Shown: piece by piece, positions 1 through 5,516 of the stretch
How the letters are laid out: every line of letters starts with the position of its first letter
Numbering within the stretch: the stretch's first letter is position 1
Origin: Desulfobacula sp.
GTDB lineage: Bacteria > Desulfobacterota > Desulfobacteria > Desulfobacterales > Desulfobacteraceae
DNA: 7,451 nucleotides
Direction: 5' to 3'
Assembly (NCBI GenBank): GCA_011390085.1
Contig: JAABTB010000102.1
Coordinates: forward strand, 1 to 7,451
Notes under the pieces: generated by a model
Database searches by the model: none
Told to the model about the DNA's origin: nothing
The model's input: the letters and a program-made list of their open reading frames with translations, nothing else
Position numbers and translations under genes: made by a program

Positions 1-356
1 TCCAACTGGCAGGGGCCGCTGCCCTGACACATTCGGATAAAGAAACCCAAATCATGCGGGAGACCTATAACAGTCGCCGCGTTTACATGATTGAGCGCCT
101 GAGGCGGATGGGATTCGGCCTGGCGACGGAACCCACGGGCGCCTTTTATGTCTTTGTCAATGCAAAGCATATTTCAACCGACTCCTATGCCCTTGCCCTT
201 GATATCCTGGAAAAAGCCCACGTCGGGGTGACGCCGGGAATTGATTTCGGTGCAAACGGAGAAGGATATCTGAGATTCTCCTATGCCAATTCCATGGAAA
301 ATCTGAAAACCGGTCTTGACCGTGTGGAAGGCTATTTAAAAAACAATGATCATTAA
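1..356 (+). CDS. PLP-dependent class I/II aminotransferase, C-terminal part (5' end outside window)
   Basis: Open from the window edge in the frame starting at base 3 (first codons read QLAGAAALTHSDKE) to TAA at 354-356, giving the last 117 residues. The sequence matches the small C-terminal domain of aspartate-aminotransferase-like fold-type I enzymes: the R-R--M---L---GF segment, the conserved P-GAFYVFVN strand-turn, and LRFSYANS, whose arginine is the usual substrate carboxylate-binding residue. These enzymes transfer an amino group between an amino acid and a 2-oxoacid in the cytoplasm using pyridoxal phosphate. The PLP lysine lies upstream and is not visible, so substrate cannot be assigned; aspartate or a broad amino acid is the usual default. 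The internal ATG at 54 is not a start because homology continues upstream of it. Its end overlaps engB by 11 nt, indicating one transcript. Confidence 0.9.
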   Translation, partial: QLAGAAALTHSDKETQIMRETYNSRRVYMIERLRRMGFGLATEPTGAFYVFVNAKHISTDSYALALDILEKAHVGVTPGIDFGANGEGYLRFSYANSMENLKTGLDRVEGYLKNNDH

Positions 357-939
357 AACCGTCGAATTTGTTAAAAGTGCGGTCAAACCCTCCCAGTATC
401 CTGAATATGATTTTCCTGAAATCGCCTTTGCAGGACGATCCAATGTGGGGAAATCCTCTTTAATCAATGCCCTGATGAATCGGAAAGACATGGTGAAAAC
501 CAGCGCAAAGCCGGGGTGTACCCAGCTTATAAATTTTTTTCTGATCAATGGGGACCTCTCCTTTGTGGATCTTCCAGGGTATGGATATGCAAAAGTGTCC
601 AGAGAAATCAGATCTCAATGGCAGCCCATGATCAATCTATATCTTTCCGAGCGGAAGAATCTTCTGGGATTGATCCTGTTGATCGATATCCGCAGGGACC
701 CTGAAAAAGAAGAATTTGATATGGTCAAATGGCTGGAAGGCCATGAATTGCCCTATCTTCTGATATTGACCAAATCCGACAAGCTGTCAAAAACACAGCA
801 ACAGAAAAGGCTTACCGCCATTTGCGCCCTGATGAACAGGGAAAACAGCAGCGCTATCCTTTTTTCATCAAAGACAAAACTGGGAAGGGATCGGGTGCTG
901 CAGGAAATCATGAATTTATGGGATTGGAATAATGAATAA
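346..939 (+). CDS. engB: Ribosome biogenesis GTP-binding protein EngB (YihA/YsxC)
   Basis: A 197-residue TrmE-Era-EngA-EngB-type GTPase, full family length (about 195-210). All GTP-binding motifs are visible: G1 GRSNVGKS at 30-37, the G2 threonine in KPGCTQ (T59), G3 DLPG at 75-78 followed by the EngB hallmark GYGYAKV, G4 TKSD at 142-145 and a G5-like SSK at 174-176. EngB is a cytoplasmic GTPase needed for assembly of the large ribosomal subunit and is usually essential. The start ATG at 346 lies within the aminotransferase 3' end (11-nt overlap). A GGAAGG at 326-331 is a possible but distant (14 nt) ribosome site, so coupling to upstream translation is likely. The N-terminal sequence MIIKTVEFVKSAVKPSQYP matches the family start, which supports this choice. 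It overlaps era by 8 nt. Confidence 0.97.
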   Translation: MIIKTVEFVKSAVKPSQYPEYDFPEIAFAGRSNVGKSSLINALMNRKDMVKTSAKPGCTQLINFFLINGDLSFVDLPGYGYAKVSREIRSQWQPMINLYLSERKNLLGLILLIDIRRDPEKEEFDMVKWLEGHELPYLLILTKSDKLSKTQQQKRLTAICALMNRENSSAILFSSKTKLGRDRVLQEIMNLWDWNNE

Positions 940-1828
940 TACAGACGAAAAGAATATCCGATCCGGATTTGTCGGCATCATCGGTGCTCCCAATGCCGGA
1001 AAATCAACCCTCCTCAACCAGGTTCTGGGGCAGAAAATTTCCATCACCTCCAAAAAACCCCAGACCACCCGGGACAGGATTCTGGGGATTGTCAACCGGC
1101 CCTTCTCCCAGATTATTTTTATGGATACCCCGGGAATCCACCGGAGCAAAAGCCTTTTTAACCGGAGAATCGTTGACCAGGCCATCCTGGCCATGGAAGA
1201 TGCGGATATGATCCTGTTCATGATTGATGCGGCTTCAAGGAATTATACGGCGGAAAAACTGATTCTGGCCCAACTGAAAACGATCAAAAAAACAGTGATT
1301 CTGGCGTTGAATAAAATCGACCTTGTGAAAAAGGATCAGGTGTATACCCTGGTTGAAGAATTTCAAAAATTGCATGAATTCAAGGCCATCGTTCCTGTTT
1401 CGGCTGAAAAAGGGGTCCAGGTAGAGGATCTTTTAAAGGAAATAGAGAGTTCATTGCCGGAAAGCCCAAGACTGTATCCTGAAGAAACGTTGACCGATGT
1501 ATCGGAAAGGTTTTTGGTAAAGGAGATGATCCGGGAAAAGGTATTCCGGTTGACCGGGATGGAAATTCCCTATTCAAGTGCAGTTACGGTGGATGCCTTT
1601 ACGGTTGAAAAAAGACTCATCCTGATACATGCCAGTATCCATGTGATCAAGGATTCCCAGAAGGGCATCATTATCGGAAAAAAAGGCGCCATGCTAGCAA
1701 AAATCGGGGAAAAAGCACGAAAAGACATTGAAGAAATGCTTGGGAAAAAAGTGCTTTTGAAACTGTTTGTCAAAGTGACCCGGAACTGGGTTGAGAATGA
1801 GAGGATCCTCTCCGAATTCGGTTATTAA
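932..1828 (+). CDS. era: GTPase Era
   Basis: A 298-residue protein of normal Era length. The N-terminal GTPase domain shows G1 GAPNAGKS at 18-25, switch I with KPQTTRDRI at 42-50, G3 DTPG at 65-68, G4 NKID at 127-130 and G5 VSAEKG at 156-161. The linker carries ERFLVKEMIREKVFRLT (192-208), typical of Era, and the C-terminal KH RNA-binding domain has its GxxG loop as GKKG at 249-252. Era binds the 3' end of 16S rRNA and helps small-subunit assembly at the membrane or cytoplasm. No strong Shine-Dalgarno precedes ATG 932, which lies within the last codons of engB, so translational coupling is inferred. The pairing of two ribosome-assembly GTPases, one for each subunit, is functionally coherent. 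TAA at 1826-1828 is followed 4 nt later by the HNH gene. Confidence 0.98.
   Translation: MNNTDEKNIRSGFVGIIGAPNAGKSTLLNQVLGQKISITSKKPQTTRDRILGIVNRPFSQIIFMDTPGIHRSKSLFNRRIVDQAILAMEDADMILFMIDAASRNYTAEKLILAQLKTIKKTVILALNKIDLVKKDQVYTLVEEFQKLHEFKAIVPVSAEKGVQVEDLLKEIESSLPESPRLYPEETLTDVSERFLVKEMIREKVFRLTGMEIPYSSAVTVDAFTVEKRLILIHASIHVIKDSQKGIIIGKKGAMLAKIGEKARKDIEEMLGKKVLLKLFVKVTRNWVENERILSEFGY
1799..1812. repeat. 14-bp perfect palindrome in the 3' end of era
   Basis: GAGAGGATCCTCTC reads identically on both strands, 20 nt before the HNH start codon and inside era coding sequence. It contains a purine-rich GAGAGG that is too far (28 nt) from ATG 1833 to be an ordinary ribosome site. It may be chance, an accident of codons, or a small structure affecting era-HNH translation. 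Confidence 0.4.
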
Positions 1829-1832
1829 CGCC

Positions 1833-2126
1833 ATGGATAAGCCTTTTGGATTCGCAGATGAAATTTTTCTGAAAAAGGAGCGGGAGAAGGCCAGAAAGCT
1901 TAGATCAAGCCAGTGGTGGAAACGGAAACGCTCCTCAGGGATCTGTTATTATTGCAAACAAAATTTTCCTCCCGGGGAACTGACCATGGATCATATCATC
2001 CCCCTTTCAAGGGGCGGCCGGACGGAAAAATTTAATGTGGCGATCTGCTGCAAAGCCTGCAATACGAAAAAAAAGAGGCTTCTCCCCTCAGAGTGGGATG
2101 AATATATGCAGTCCCTAAAAACATAA
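1833..2126 (+). CDS. Small HNH endonuclease-domain protein
   Basis: A 97-residue protein with a helical, strongly basic N-terminus (about 12-35) and an HNH zinc-finger fold: CYYC at 38-41, the catalytic-type DH at 53-54 (MDHIIPLSRGG), N68 in KFNVAICC, and CKAC plus N77 at 73-77 followed by KKK. Both CxxC pairs and the H-N-N residues are present, so the metal site looks intact. HNH proteins cleave or nick nucleic acids; the substrate here is unknown. I chose ATG 1833 over the in-frame TTG at 1791, which lies inside era and would add 14 residues without family character. No good Shine-Dalgarno is seen, so coupling to era, ending 4 nt before, is likely. No intron, intein or phage gene surrounds it, so a homing role is unlikely. 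TAA 2124-2126 falls inside the terminator stem. Confidence 0.85.
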   Translation: MDKPFGFADEIFLKKEREKARKLRSSQWWKRKRSSGICYYCKQNFPPGELTMDHIIPLSRGGRTEKFNVAICCKACNTKKKRLLPSEWDEYMQSLKT

Positions 2127-2160
2127 GAGCCCGGAGAAAATGGTTTCCAGGGCTCTTATG
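2122..2160. terminator. Bidirectional intrinsic terminator between HNH gene and convergent ORF
   Basis: CATAAGAGCCC (2122-2132) pairs perfectly with GGGCTCTTATG (2150-2160), with a further GGA/TCC pairing across one bulged A and a short A/T-rich loop. Read on the minus strand the stem is followed by TTTTT (plus 2116-2121 is all A apart from its context), the form of a rho-independent terminator for the gene ending at 2180. On the plus strand no U-tract follows, so it would work less well there. The HNH stop codon lies inside the left arm. Confidence 0.85.
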
Positions 2161-2179
2161 GGGTATGATTGGGATATGC

Positions 2180-2935
2180 TTATTTTTTGTTGCAAAGCCT
2201 GTGAATGGTCTGTGCATGCCATTCGCCACGGCCGGAGAATGTCGGCTGGCCGAGTTCGATGAGGCGGGCGGCAACCTGATCAAAGGTGGCGCCTTGGCTA
2301 CGCATGGTGTGAATAATATCCATGACGGCATCCCTGCCGAGAAGCCTGCTGTCTGCTGAGACGGTCTCTTCTGCTTTTTGAGGGATCAGTTTTTTTCTTT
2401 TGCGAATGACGGGTTTTTCAAGTTCAGCAGTGGCCACTGGTGCTTCTGCAGTCTCTATTGGATCAGGTTTATGCAGAGTGACATAATGATGCTCAAAATT
2501 TCCGGTGGGTTCATTCTCTTCCATAGATTCTTCAACATCCGGTCCGGGAGCAATGTTCAGATGATCGACAATCCTTTCGATGGCAATGGCTTGGCGTTCC
2601 ATCATATCGGCCATTCTTTCCTGGATATTGATCAGATAATCCTGATTCTTTGCCAGGGTTTCAATGTGGTTGCTGAGATTTTCAACGGCGTCCGCCAGCA
2701 TGGCAGTGACGGATGCTTCATCCACGGGCAGGCCGTTTCCGCCCTGAAGGGCAGGGATAGGGGGTCTTTTCACATTCTGGTTTCGGGTGTTCTGGTATCC
2801 TCCTCCGCCATAGGAATTAAATCTTTGGGTCGTATAATGATAGGAATTATCATAGTTTTTTCGTGTTTTGGGAGTACGCGGTTTTTCAGCCTGGCCATTT
2901 CTTAGGCTTTGTAAGAAGTCGTTCATTTGGTTCAT
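2180..2935 (-). CDS. Uncharacterised protein: coiled coil plus recombinase-like C-terminal helix-turn-helix
   Basis: I do not recognise a named family. The 251 residues divide into: 1-60, basic, low complexity, rich in N, Y, R and G (GGGGY at 43-47), probably disordered; 72-127, a long amphipathic helix with heptad-like hydrophobics, likely coiled coil and oligomerising; 128-195, acidic then K/R-rich linker; 202-248, a helix-turn-helix-like end with QGATFDQVAARLIELG then W239 and IHRL, resembling the DNA-binding part of serine recombinases (gly-x-sx-x-ia-x-L, then G-W--xTI--L). No catalytic recombinase domain exists. A DNA- or nucleoid-associated role is inferred, not shown. AAGGAGG (2938-2944) is 2 nt before ATG 2935 and 11 nt before the in-frame ATG at 2926, so the start is uncertain by three residues. 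Transcribed alone, with its own promoter and terminator. Confidence 0.8.
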   Translation of the reverse strand: MNQMNDFLQSLRNGQAEKPRTPKTRKNYDNSYHYTTQRFNSYGGGGYQNTRNQNVKRPPIPALQGGNGLPVDEASVTAMLADAVENLSNHIETLAKNQDYLINIQERMADMMERQAIAIERIVDHLNIAPGPDVEESMEENEPTGNFEHHYVTLHKPDPIETAEAPVATAELEKPVIRKRKKLIPQKAEETVSADSRLLGRDAVMDIIHTMRSQGATFDQVAARLIELGQPTFSGRGEWHAQTIHRLCNKK

Positions 2936-2937
2936 AT

Positions 2938-2944
2938 CCTCCTT
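2938..2944 (-). promoter_or_regulatory. Shine-Dalgarno AAGGAGG with two candidate ATGs
   Basis: The strong AAGGAGG lies only 2 nt from the first ATG (2935) and 11 nt from the second in-frame ATG (2926). Neither spacing is ideal, so either start may be used. Confidence 0.7.
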
Positions 2945-2955
2945 AGGGTATTAAA

Positions 2956-2977
2956 ATGCCAAAACTGGTGATGCCAA
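2956..2977. repeat. Direct repeat ATGCCAA x2
   Basis: ATGCCAA occurs at 2956-2962 and again at 2971-2977, 15 nt start to start, in the leader of the 251-residue gene close to its ribosome site. On the mRNA this is TTGGCAT twice. It may be a protein-binding site; seven bases is short enough for chance. Confidence 0.35.
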
Positions 2978-2990
2978 GCTTGACAAAAGA

Positions 2991-3064
2991 TAACTTTGGA
3001 TTTGCAACTTATCGAATTTACTTAAAGTTACAGAGCTTTTCGGGTTAACGCCAACGAAAAAGCT
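2991..3064 (-). promoter_or_regulatory. Structured 5' leader with two tandem hairpins
   Basis: On the minus strand, hairpin 1 pairs AGCTTTTTCG (3064-3055) with CGAAAAGCT (3042-3034), one bulged base, loop 12 nt. Hairpin 2 pairs TAACTTT (3030-3024) with AAAGTTA (2997-2991), loop 26 nt, only 3 nt after hairpin 1. The predicted transcription start (about 3062-3064) falls at the first base of hairpin 1. The leader then runs unpaired to the ribosome site. I do not recognise any known riboswitch class. Confidence 0.5.
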
Positions 3065-3069
3065 GCGTA

Positions 3070-3098
3070 TTTATCCTTTTTTTAAATATTTTTGTCAA
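3070..3098 (-). promoter_or_regulatory. Sigma-70-type promoter for the 251-residue gene
   Basis: On the minus strand TTGACA (3098-3093) is a perfect -35 box, followed by a 17-nt A/T-rich spacer and GATAAA (3075-3070), four of six matches to TATAAT. Predicted start about 3062-3064, giving a leader of about 128 nt. Confidence 0.7.
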
Positions 3099-3156
3099 GC
3101 TTTTTTTACGAATTCCAAATGACGACAAACAAGCACCTTTTCGCTGTTTTATTCAT

Positions 3157-3185
3157 TTGAAACACAGATTTTTTTATGATAAAAG
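3157..3185 (+). promoter_or_regulatory. Possible weak promoter for queF
   Basis: TATGAT (3175-3180, five of six to consensus) lies 45 nt before queF in a T-rich stretch. The nearest TTGAAA (3157-3162) is only 12 nt upstream of it, too close for a normal spacer; with GATAAA at 3178-3183 the spacer would be 15 nt. The -10 assignment is plausible, the -35 is not settled. Confidence 0.35.
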
Positions 3186-3224
3186 AAATTTTTCAGTTAA
3201 TCCTAAAAAAGGGACAGTATAAAG

Positions 3225-3644
3225 ATGGTTGAAAATAAAACCTATAAAACCAGTTGCCGGATTGAAGACCCCGGTATTGTCAAAGCAGACATCCTTGAAC
3301 CCATTCCCTATGCCTATAAATCCAAGAGAAGCATTGACATCACCATCAAACAGCCCGAATATACCTCTGTCTGTCCCATGACGGGCCTGCCGGACAACGG
3401 CTGTATCACCATACGATACCGGCCCGACCAAACCATTGTGGAACTTAAATCCCTGAAATATTACCTCCTCCAGTACCGGAATGTCGGGATGTTTTATGAG
3501 CATGTGGTCAATAAGATTCTGGATGACCTGGTCCGGGTATTAAGCCCTTTGCGCATGGAGGTCACCGGTGAATTCACGCCAAGGGGCGGGATCAGCTCCC
3601 TTGCAACGGCAGTGTATGAAAAGGGGCAAAGCGCTAACCTGTAA
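3225..3644 (+). CDS. queF: NADPH-dependent 7-cyano-7-deazaguanine reductase (preQ0 reductase) QueF
   Basis: A 139-residue protein of the short, single-domain QueF class in the tunnelling (T-fold) superfamily. It reduces the nitrile of preQ0 to the amine preQ1 with NADPH, the step before insertion of queuosine precursor into tRNA. Visible: EYTSVCPMTG with the nucleophilic Cys50, Asp57 seven residues on as general acid, the QueF signature ELKSLKY at 73-79, and Glu92 in GMFYEH for substrate binding, ending with the PRGGI segment. The start at ATG 3225 is supported by the family N-terminus; GGGA at 3211-3214 is a weak ribosome site with 10-nt spacing. No other queuosine genes are in the window. 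No terminator follows, and its 3' end overlaps the convergent dus gene by 11 bp. Confidence 0.95.
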   Translation: MVENKTYKTSCRIEDPGIVKADILEPIPYAYKSKRSIDITIKQPEYTSVCPMTGLPDNGCITIRYRPDQTIVELKSLKYYLLQYRNVGMFYEHVVNKILDDLVRVLSPLRMEVTGEFTPRGGISSLATAVYEKGQSANL

Positions 3645-4599
3645 GGGTTTCAAACTCTCTGATAAGGGCCAGGGCGTGATCTCCGGATTCAATGACGGAA
3701 AGCCTTTTTCTGAAGGAAGAACACCCGGGGATACCTTTGACAAACCATGACAACCGGCCCCGAAGCATCCTGCAGGCCGGTTCTTCACCAAAAAAATCAA
3801 TATAGCGCCGGGTCAACTGCGCCATGGCGCCGAAGATCTGCCGACGGGAAGGAACCGGATAACTGCCGGTTTCCTGGAAGGCATCAATCTGGGAGAAAAT
3901 AAAGGGATTACTTAAGGCCGCTCTCCCCACCATCACCGCATCACAGCCGGTAAGCGATACCATTTTATGGGCATCTTCAACACAGGTGATATCCCCGTTG
4001 CCGATCACCGGTATGGAAAGCCTTTGTTTCAGCTCTGTAATGAGATTCCAGTCCGCCTTGCCTTTGAATCCCTGGCCGGCTGTCCTGGGGTGCAGAATCA
4101 CGGCATCGACCCCGGCATCCTGGGCAATCTGTGCGATCCTGAACGCATCCTGCCCGGATGCATCCCATCCGGAGCGGATCTTGATGGTCAGGGGCAGGTC
4201 GATAGCCTTGCGGATGGAGGACAATAGGACCCCGGCAAGTTCGGGCTGTTTCATCAAGGCAACCCCGGCCCCTTGTTTTACTACTTTTTTCACACTGCAC
4301 CCGAAATTGATATCAATGATGTCGGCCGCTTTCATATCCTGGATCGCTCTTGCAAAGTCTGCCATCAGTTCCGGGTCAGCCCCGAAAATCTGTATGGATA
4401 AGGGCTGCTCTTCCTTTTTTGAAGATATTAACCGCATGGTTTTTTCCGAATTATAAAAAAATCCCTTGGCACTGACCATTTCCGAAGAGACCACGGCGCA
4501 GCCGCATTCTTTTACAAGAAGGCGAAAGGGCAGATTGGTAATCCCGGCAAGGGGGGCGAGAAATGTTTTTCCGTGAATTTGAAGATTTTTTATTTTCAA
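3634..4599 (-). CDS. dusB: tRNA-dihydrouridine synthase, DusB-like
   Basis: A 321-residue FMN-dependent TIM-barrel enzyme that reduces uridines of tRNA to dihydrouridine with NADPH. Visible: APLAGITNLPFR (15-26) for FMN binding, IQIFGAD (69-75), DINFGC with the catalytic Cys101 then KKVVKQGAG, K140 in TIKIRSGW, HPRT (170-173), NGDI (201-204) and VGRAAL (224-229), then the helical C-terminal tRNA-binding domain. The residue after Cys101 is Ser where most Dus proteins have Pro. The subgroup is judged from the GC-VKKV and length; symbol less certain than family. The start is TTG at 4599-4597: MKIKNLQIHGKTFLAP fits the family N-terminus and no ATG occurs before codon 41. It sits in a TTGA overlap with the upstream DUF1848 stop codon, so translation is probably coupled. 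Confidence 0.93.
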   Translation of the reverse strand: MKIKNLQIHGKTFLAPLAGITNLPFRLLVKECGCAVVSSEMVSAKGFFYNSEKTMRLISSKKEEQPLSIQIFGADPELMADFARAIQDMKAADIIDINFGCSVKKVVKQGAGVALMKQPELAGVLLSSIRKAIDLPLTIKIRSGWDASGQDAFRIAQIAQDAGVDAVILHPRTAGQGFKGKADWNLITELKQRLSIPVIGNGDITCVEDAHKMVSLTGCDAVMVGRAALSNPFIFSQIDAFQETGSYPVPSRRQIFGAMAQLTRRYIDFFGEEPACRMLRGRLSWFVKGIPGCSSFRKRLSVIESGDHALALIREFETLTG

Positions 4600-5516
4600 G
4601 ATGTTTTATCTTTTTTGAGTCTGTTGTCAATATCCGGGGCCGCATAACAGAAAAGGCAGTTATGGAAACAGGGGTGTTCGTCATAGGACCCGATATCGAT
4701 GGACCGGGTGCATTTACACCCTTGTTTTGAACGCTGTCCATAATCCCTTTTGGTTTCAGGATCCCCTTTGAAATTCATTTTTAAAAGGTTTCCATCCACA
4801 CAGGCATTTTCAAGAACCGTTGTGTCTGAACCCAGCCGGGAAACCAATTCCTTTTCACAGCAAACCGACAAACGCATGTTCAGTTTTGAAAGATGTTTTT
4901 CCATTTGCTGGATGACTTCCAATTTTTTTGCCGGGGATGGGGCTGTAAAAACAGGACAGGCCTCTTTTTTACGGGATAAGAATGCCAGCCGGGTATGGAC
5001 TTTAGAATACATATCCAGAAAACTGGTCACACATTTTTCGATGCCGAGGGCTGAGGCCTCCCCGGAAATGATGGAGAAATCTGAAAGATTATCCTTTTCG
5101 CATCCATCCGGTTCCATTTTGTAAAAACAGATGGGGTCAAAGCGCCAGGCAATATTCTCGGGCCCGAACAGGGAGGCAAGTGTTTTTAACTGGCCAAGCC
5201 TTTGGCGCAAAGGCAAAATCCCCGGTTCCAGCAAAGGGGATTCGGAATTGATAGTGAAATTGAAATACAGGTTGAATCCAAGATGATTCAGCTTTTCACC
5301 GGCTTTCATACGAAGAAATGCATCATAGTTTTTTGACCAGAACACGATGGAATGAACGGATTCCTTTGACGCCTCAACCGTCTTAACCCTCCGGGTATAA
5401 GGATTTTTGACTTCAAAGAATCTGAGCCGGATACGTTCCATAAACCAGTCCATATAAAAGCCGGGGATATCGGTTCTTCGTGAAGCAGATAGAATTTTAG
5501 CCGGGTTCGGGCTCAT
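4596..5516 (-). CDS. DUF1848 family protein with C-terminal CX3CX2C cluster
   Basis: A 306-residue protein matching DUF1848, whose function is unknown: SASRRTDIPGFY at 10-21, VFWSKN at 58-63, a strand with FTIN (87-90), LEP at 96-98 and WRFDPI at 124-129. The C-terminus carries C267, C269, then CFHNCLFCYA with C283, C287 and C290 in CX3CX2C spacing, the pattern that in radical SAM enzymes holds a 4Fe-4S cluster, but there found near the N-terminus. A redox or radical-SAM-like role is an inference. The open frame extends upstream to 5648, but those 44 residues overlap the preceding gene in another frame and lack family character; ATG 5516 gives the expected start. No ribosome site is evident. 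It overlaps the upstream gene by 20 nt and dus by 4 nt. Confidence 0.88.
   Translation of the reverse strand: MSPNPAKILSASRRTDIPGFYMDWFMERIRLRFFEVKNPYTRRVKTVEASKESVHSIVFWSKNYDAFLRMKAGEKLNHLGFNLYFNFTINSESPLLEPGILPLRQRLGQLKTLASLFGPENIAWRFDPICFYKMEPDGCEKDNLSDFSIISGEASALGIEKCVTSFLDMYSKVHTRLAFLSRKKEACPVFTAPSPAKKLEVIQQMEKHLSKLNMRLSVCCEKELVSRLGSDTTVLENACVDGNLLKMNFKGDPETKRDYGQRSKQGCKCTRSIDIGSYDEHPCFHNCLFCYAAPDIDNRLKKDKTS

Larger units (their letters stand above)
2976..3102. repeat. 13-bp perfect inverted repeat flanking the leader/promoter region
   Basis: AAGCTTGACAAAA (2976-2988) and TTTTGTCAAGCTT (3090-3102) are exact inverse complements about 101 nt apart. The right arm contains the TTGACA -35 box of the minus-strand promoter; the left arm carries the same TTGACA pointing the other way, but with no convincing -10 after it. 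The left arm lies in the transcribed leader and the right arm upstream of the start, so they cannot pair in one RNA. A pair of operator half-sites permitting looping is one possible reading. Confidence 0.65.

Noticed and set aside
1791..1832. TTG start for the HNH protein inside era
   Set aside because: Would add 14 residues encoded in the era C-terminus frame-shifted; ATG 1833 right after the era stop is simpler.
1833..2126. Homing endonuclease or mobile intron
   Set aside because: No intron or intein splits a neighbouring gene and there are no flanking repeats; engB and era are intact.
2378..2905. 175-codon plus-strand open frame
   Set aside because: It is antisense to the 251-residue gene, which has promoter, ribosome site and terminator; the plus frame has an implausible F/I-rich composition and no ribosome site.
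2955..2980. Sigma-54 promoter suggested by TTGGCAT elements
   Set aside because: The GG-to-GC spacing is 14 nt on the minus strand rather than the required 10.
3150..3224. preQ1 riboswitch upstream of queF
   Set aside because: Such riboswitches often control queF elsewhere, but I find neither the small pseudoknot hairpin nor the A-rich tail arrangement here.
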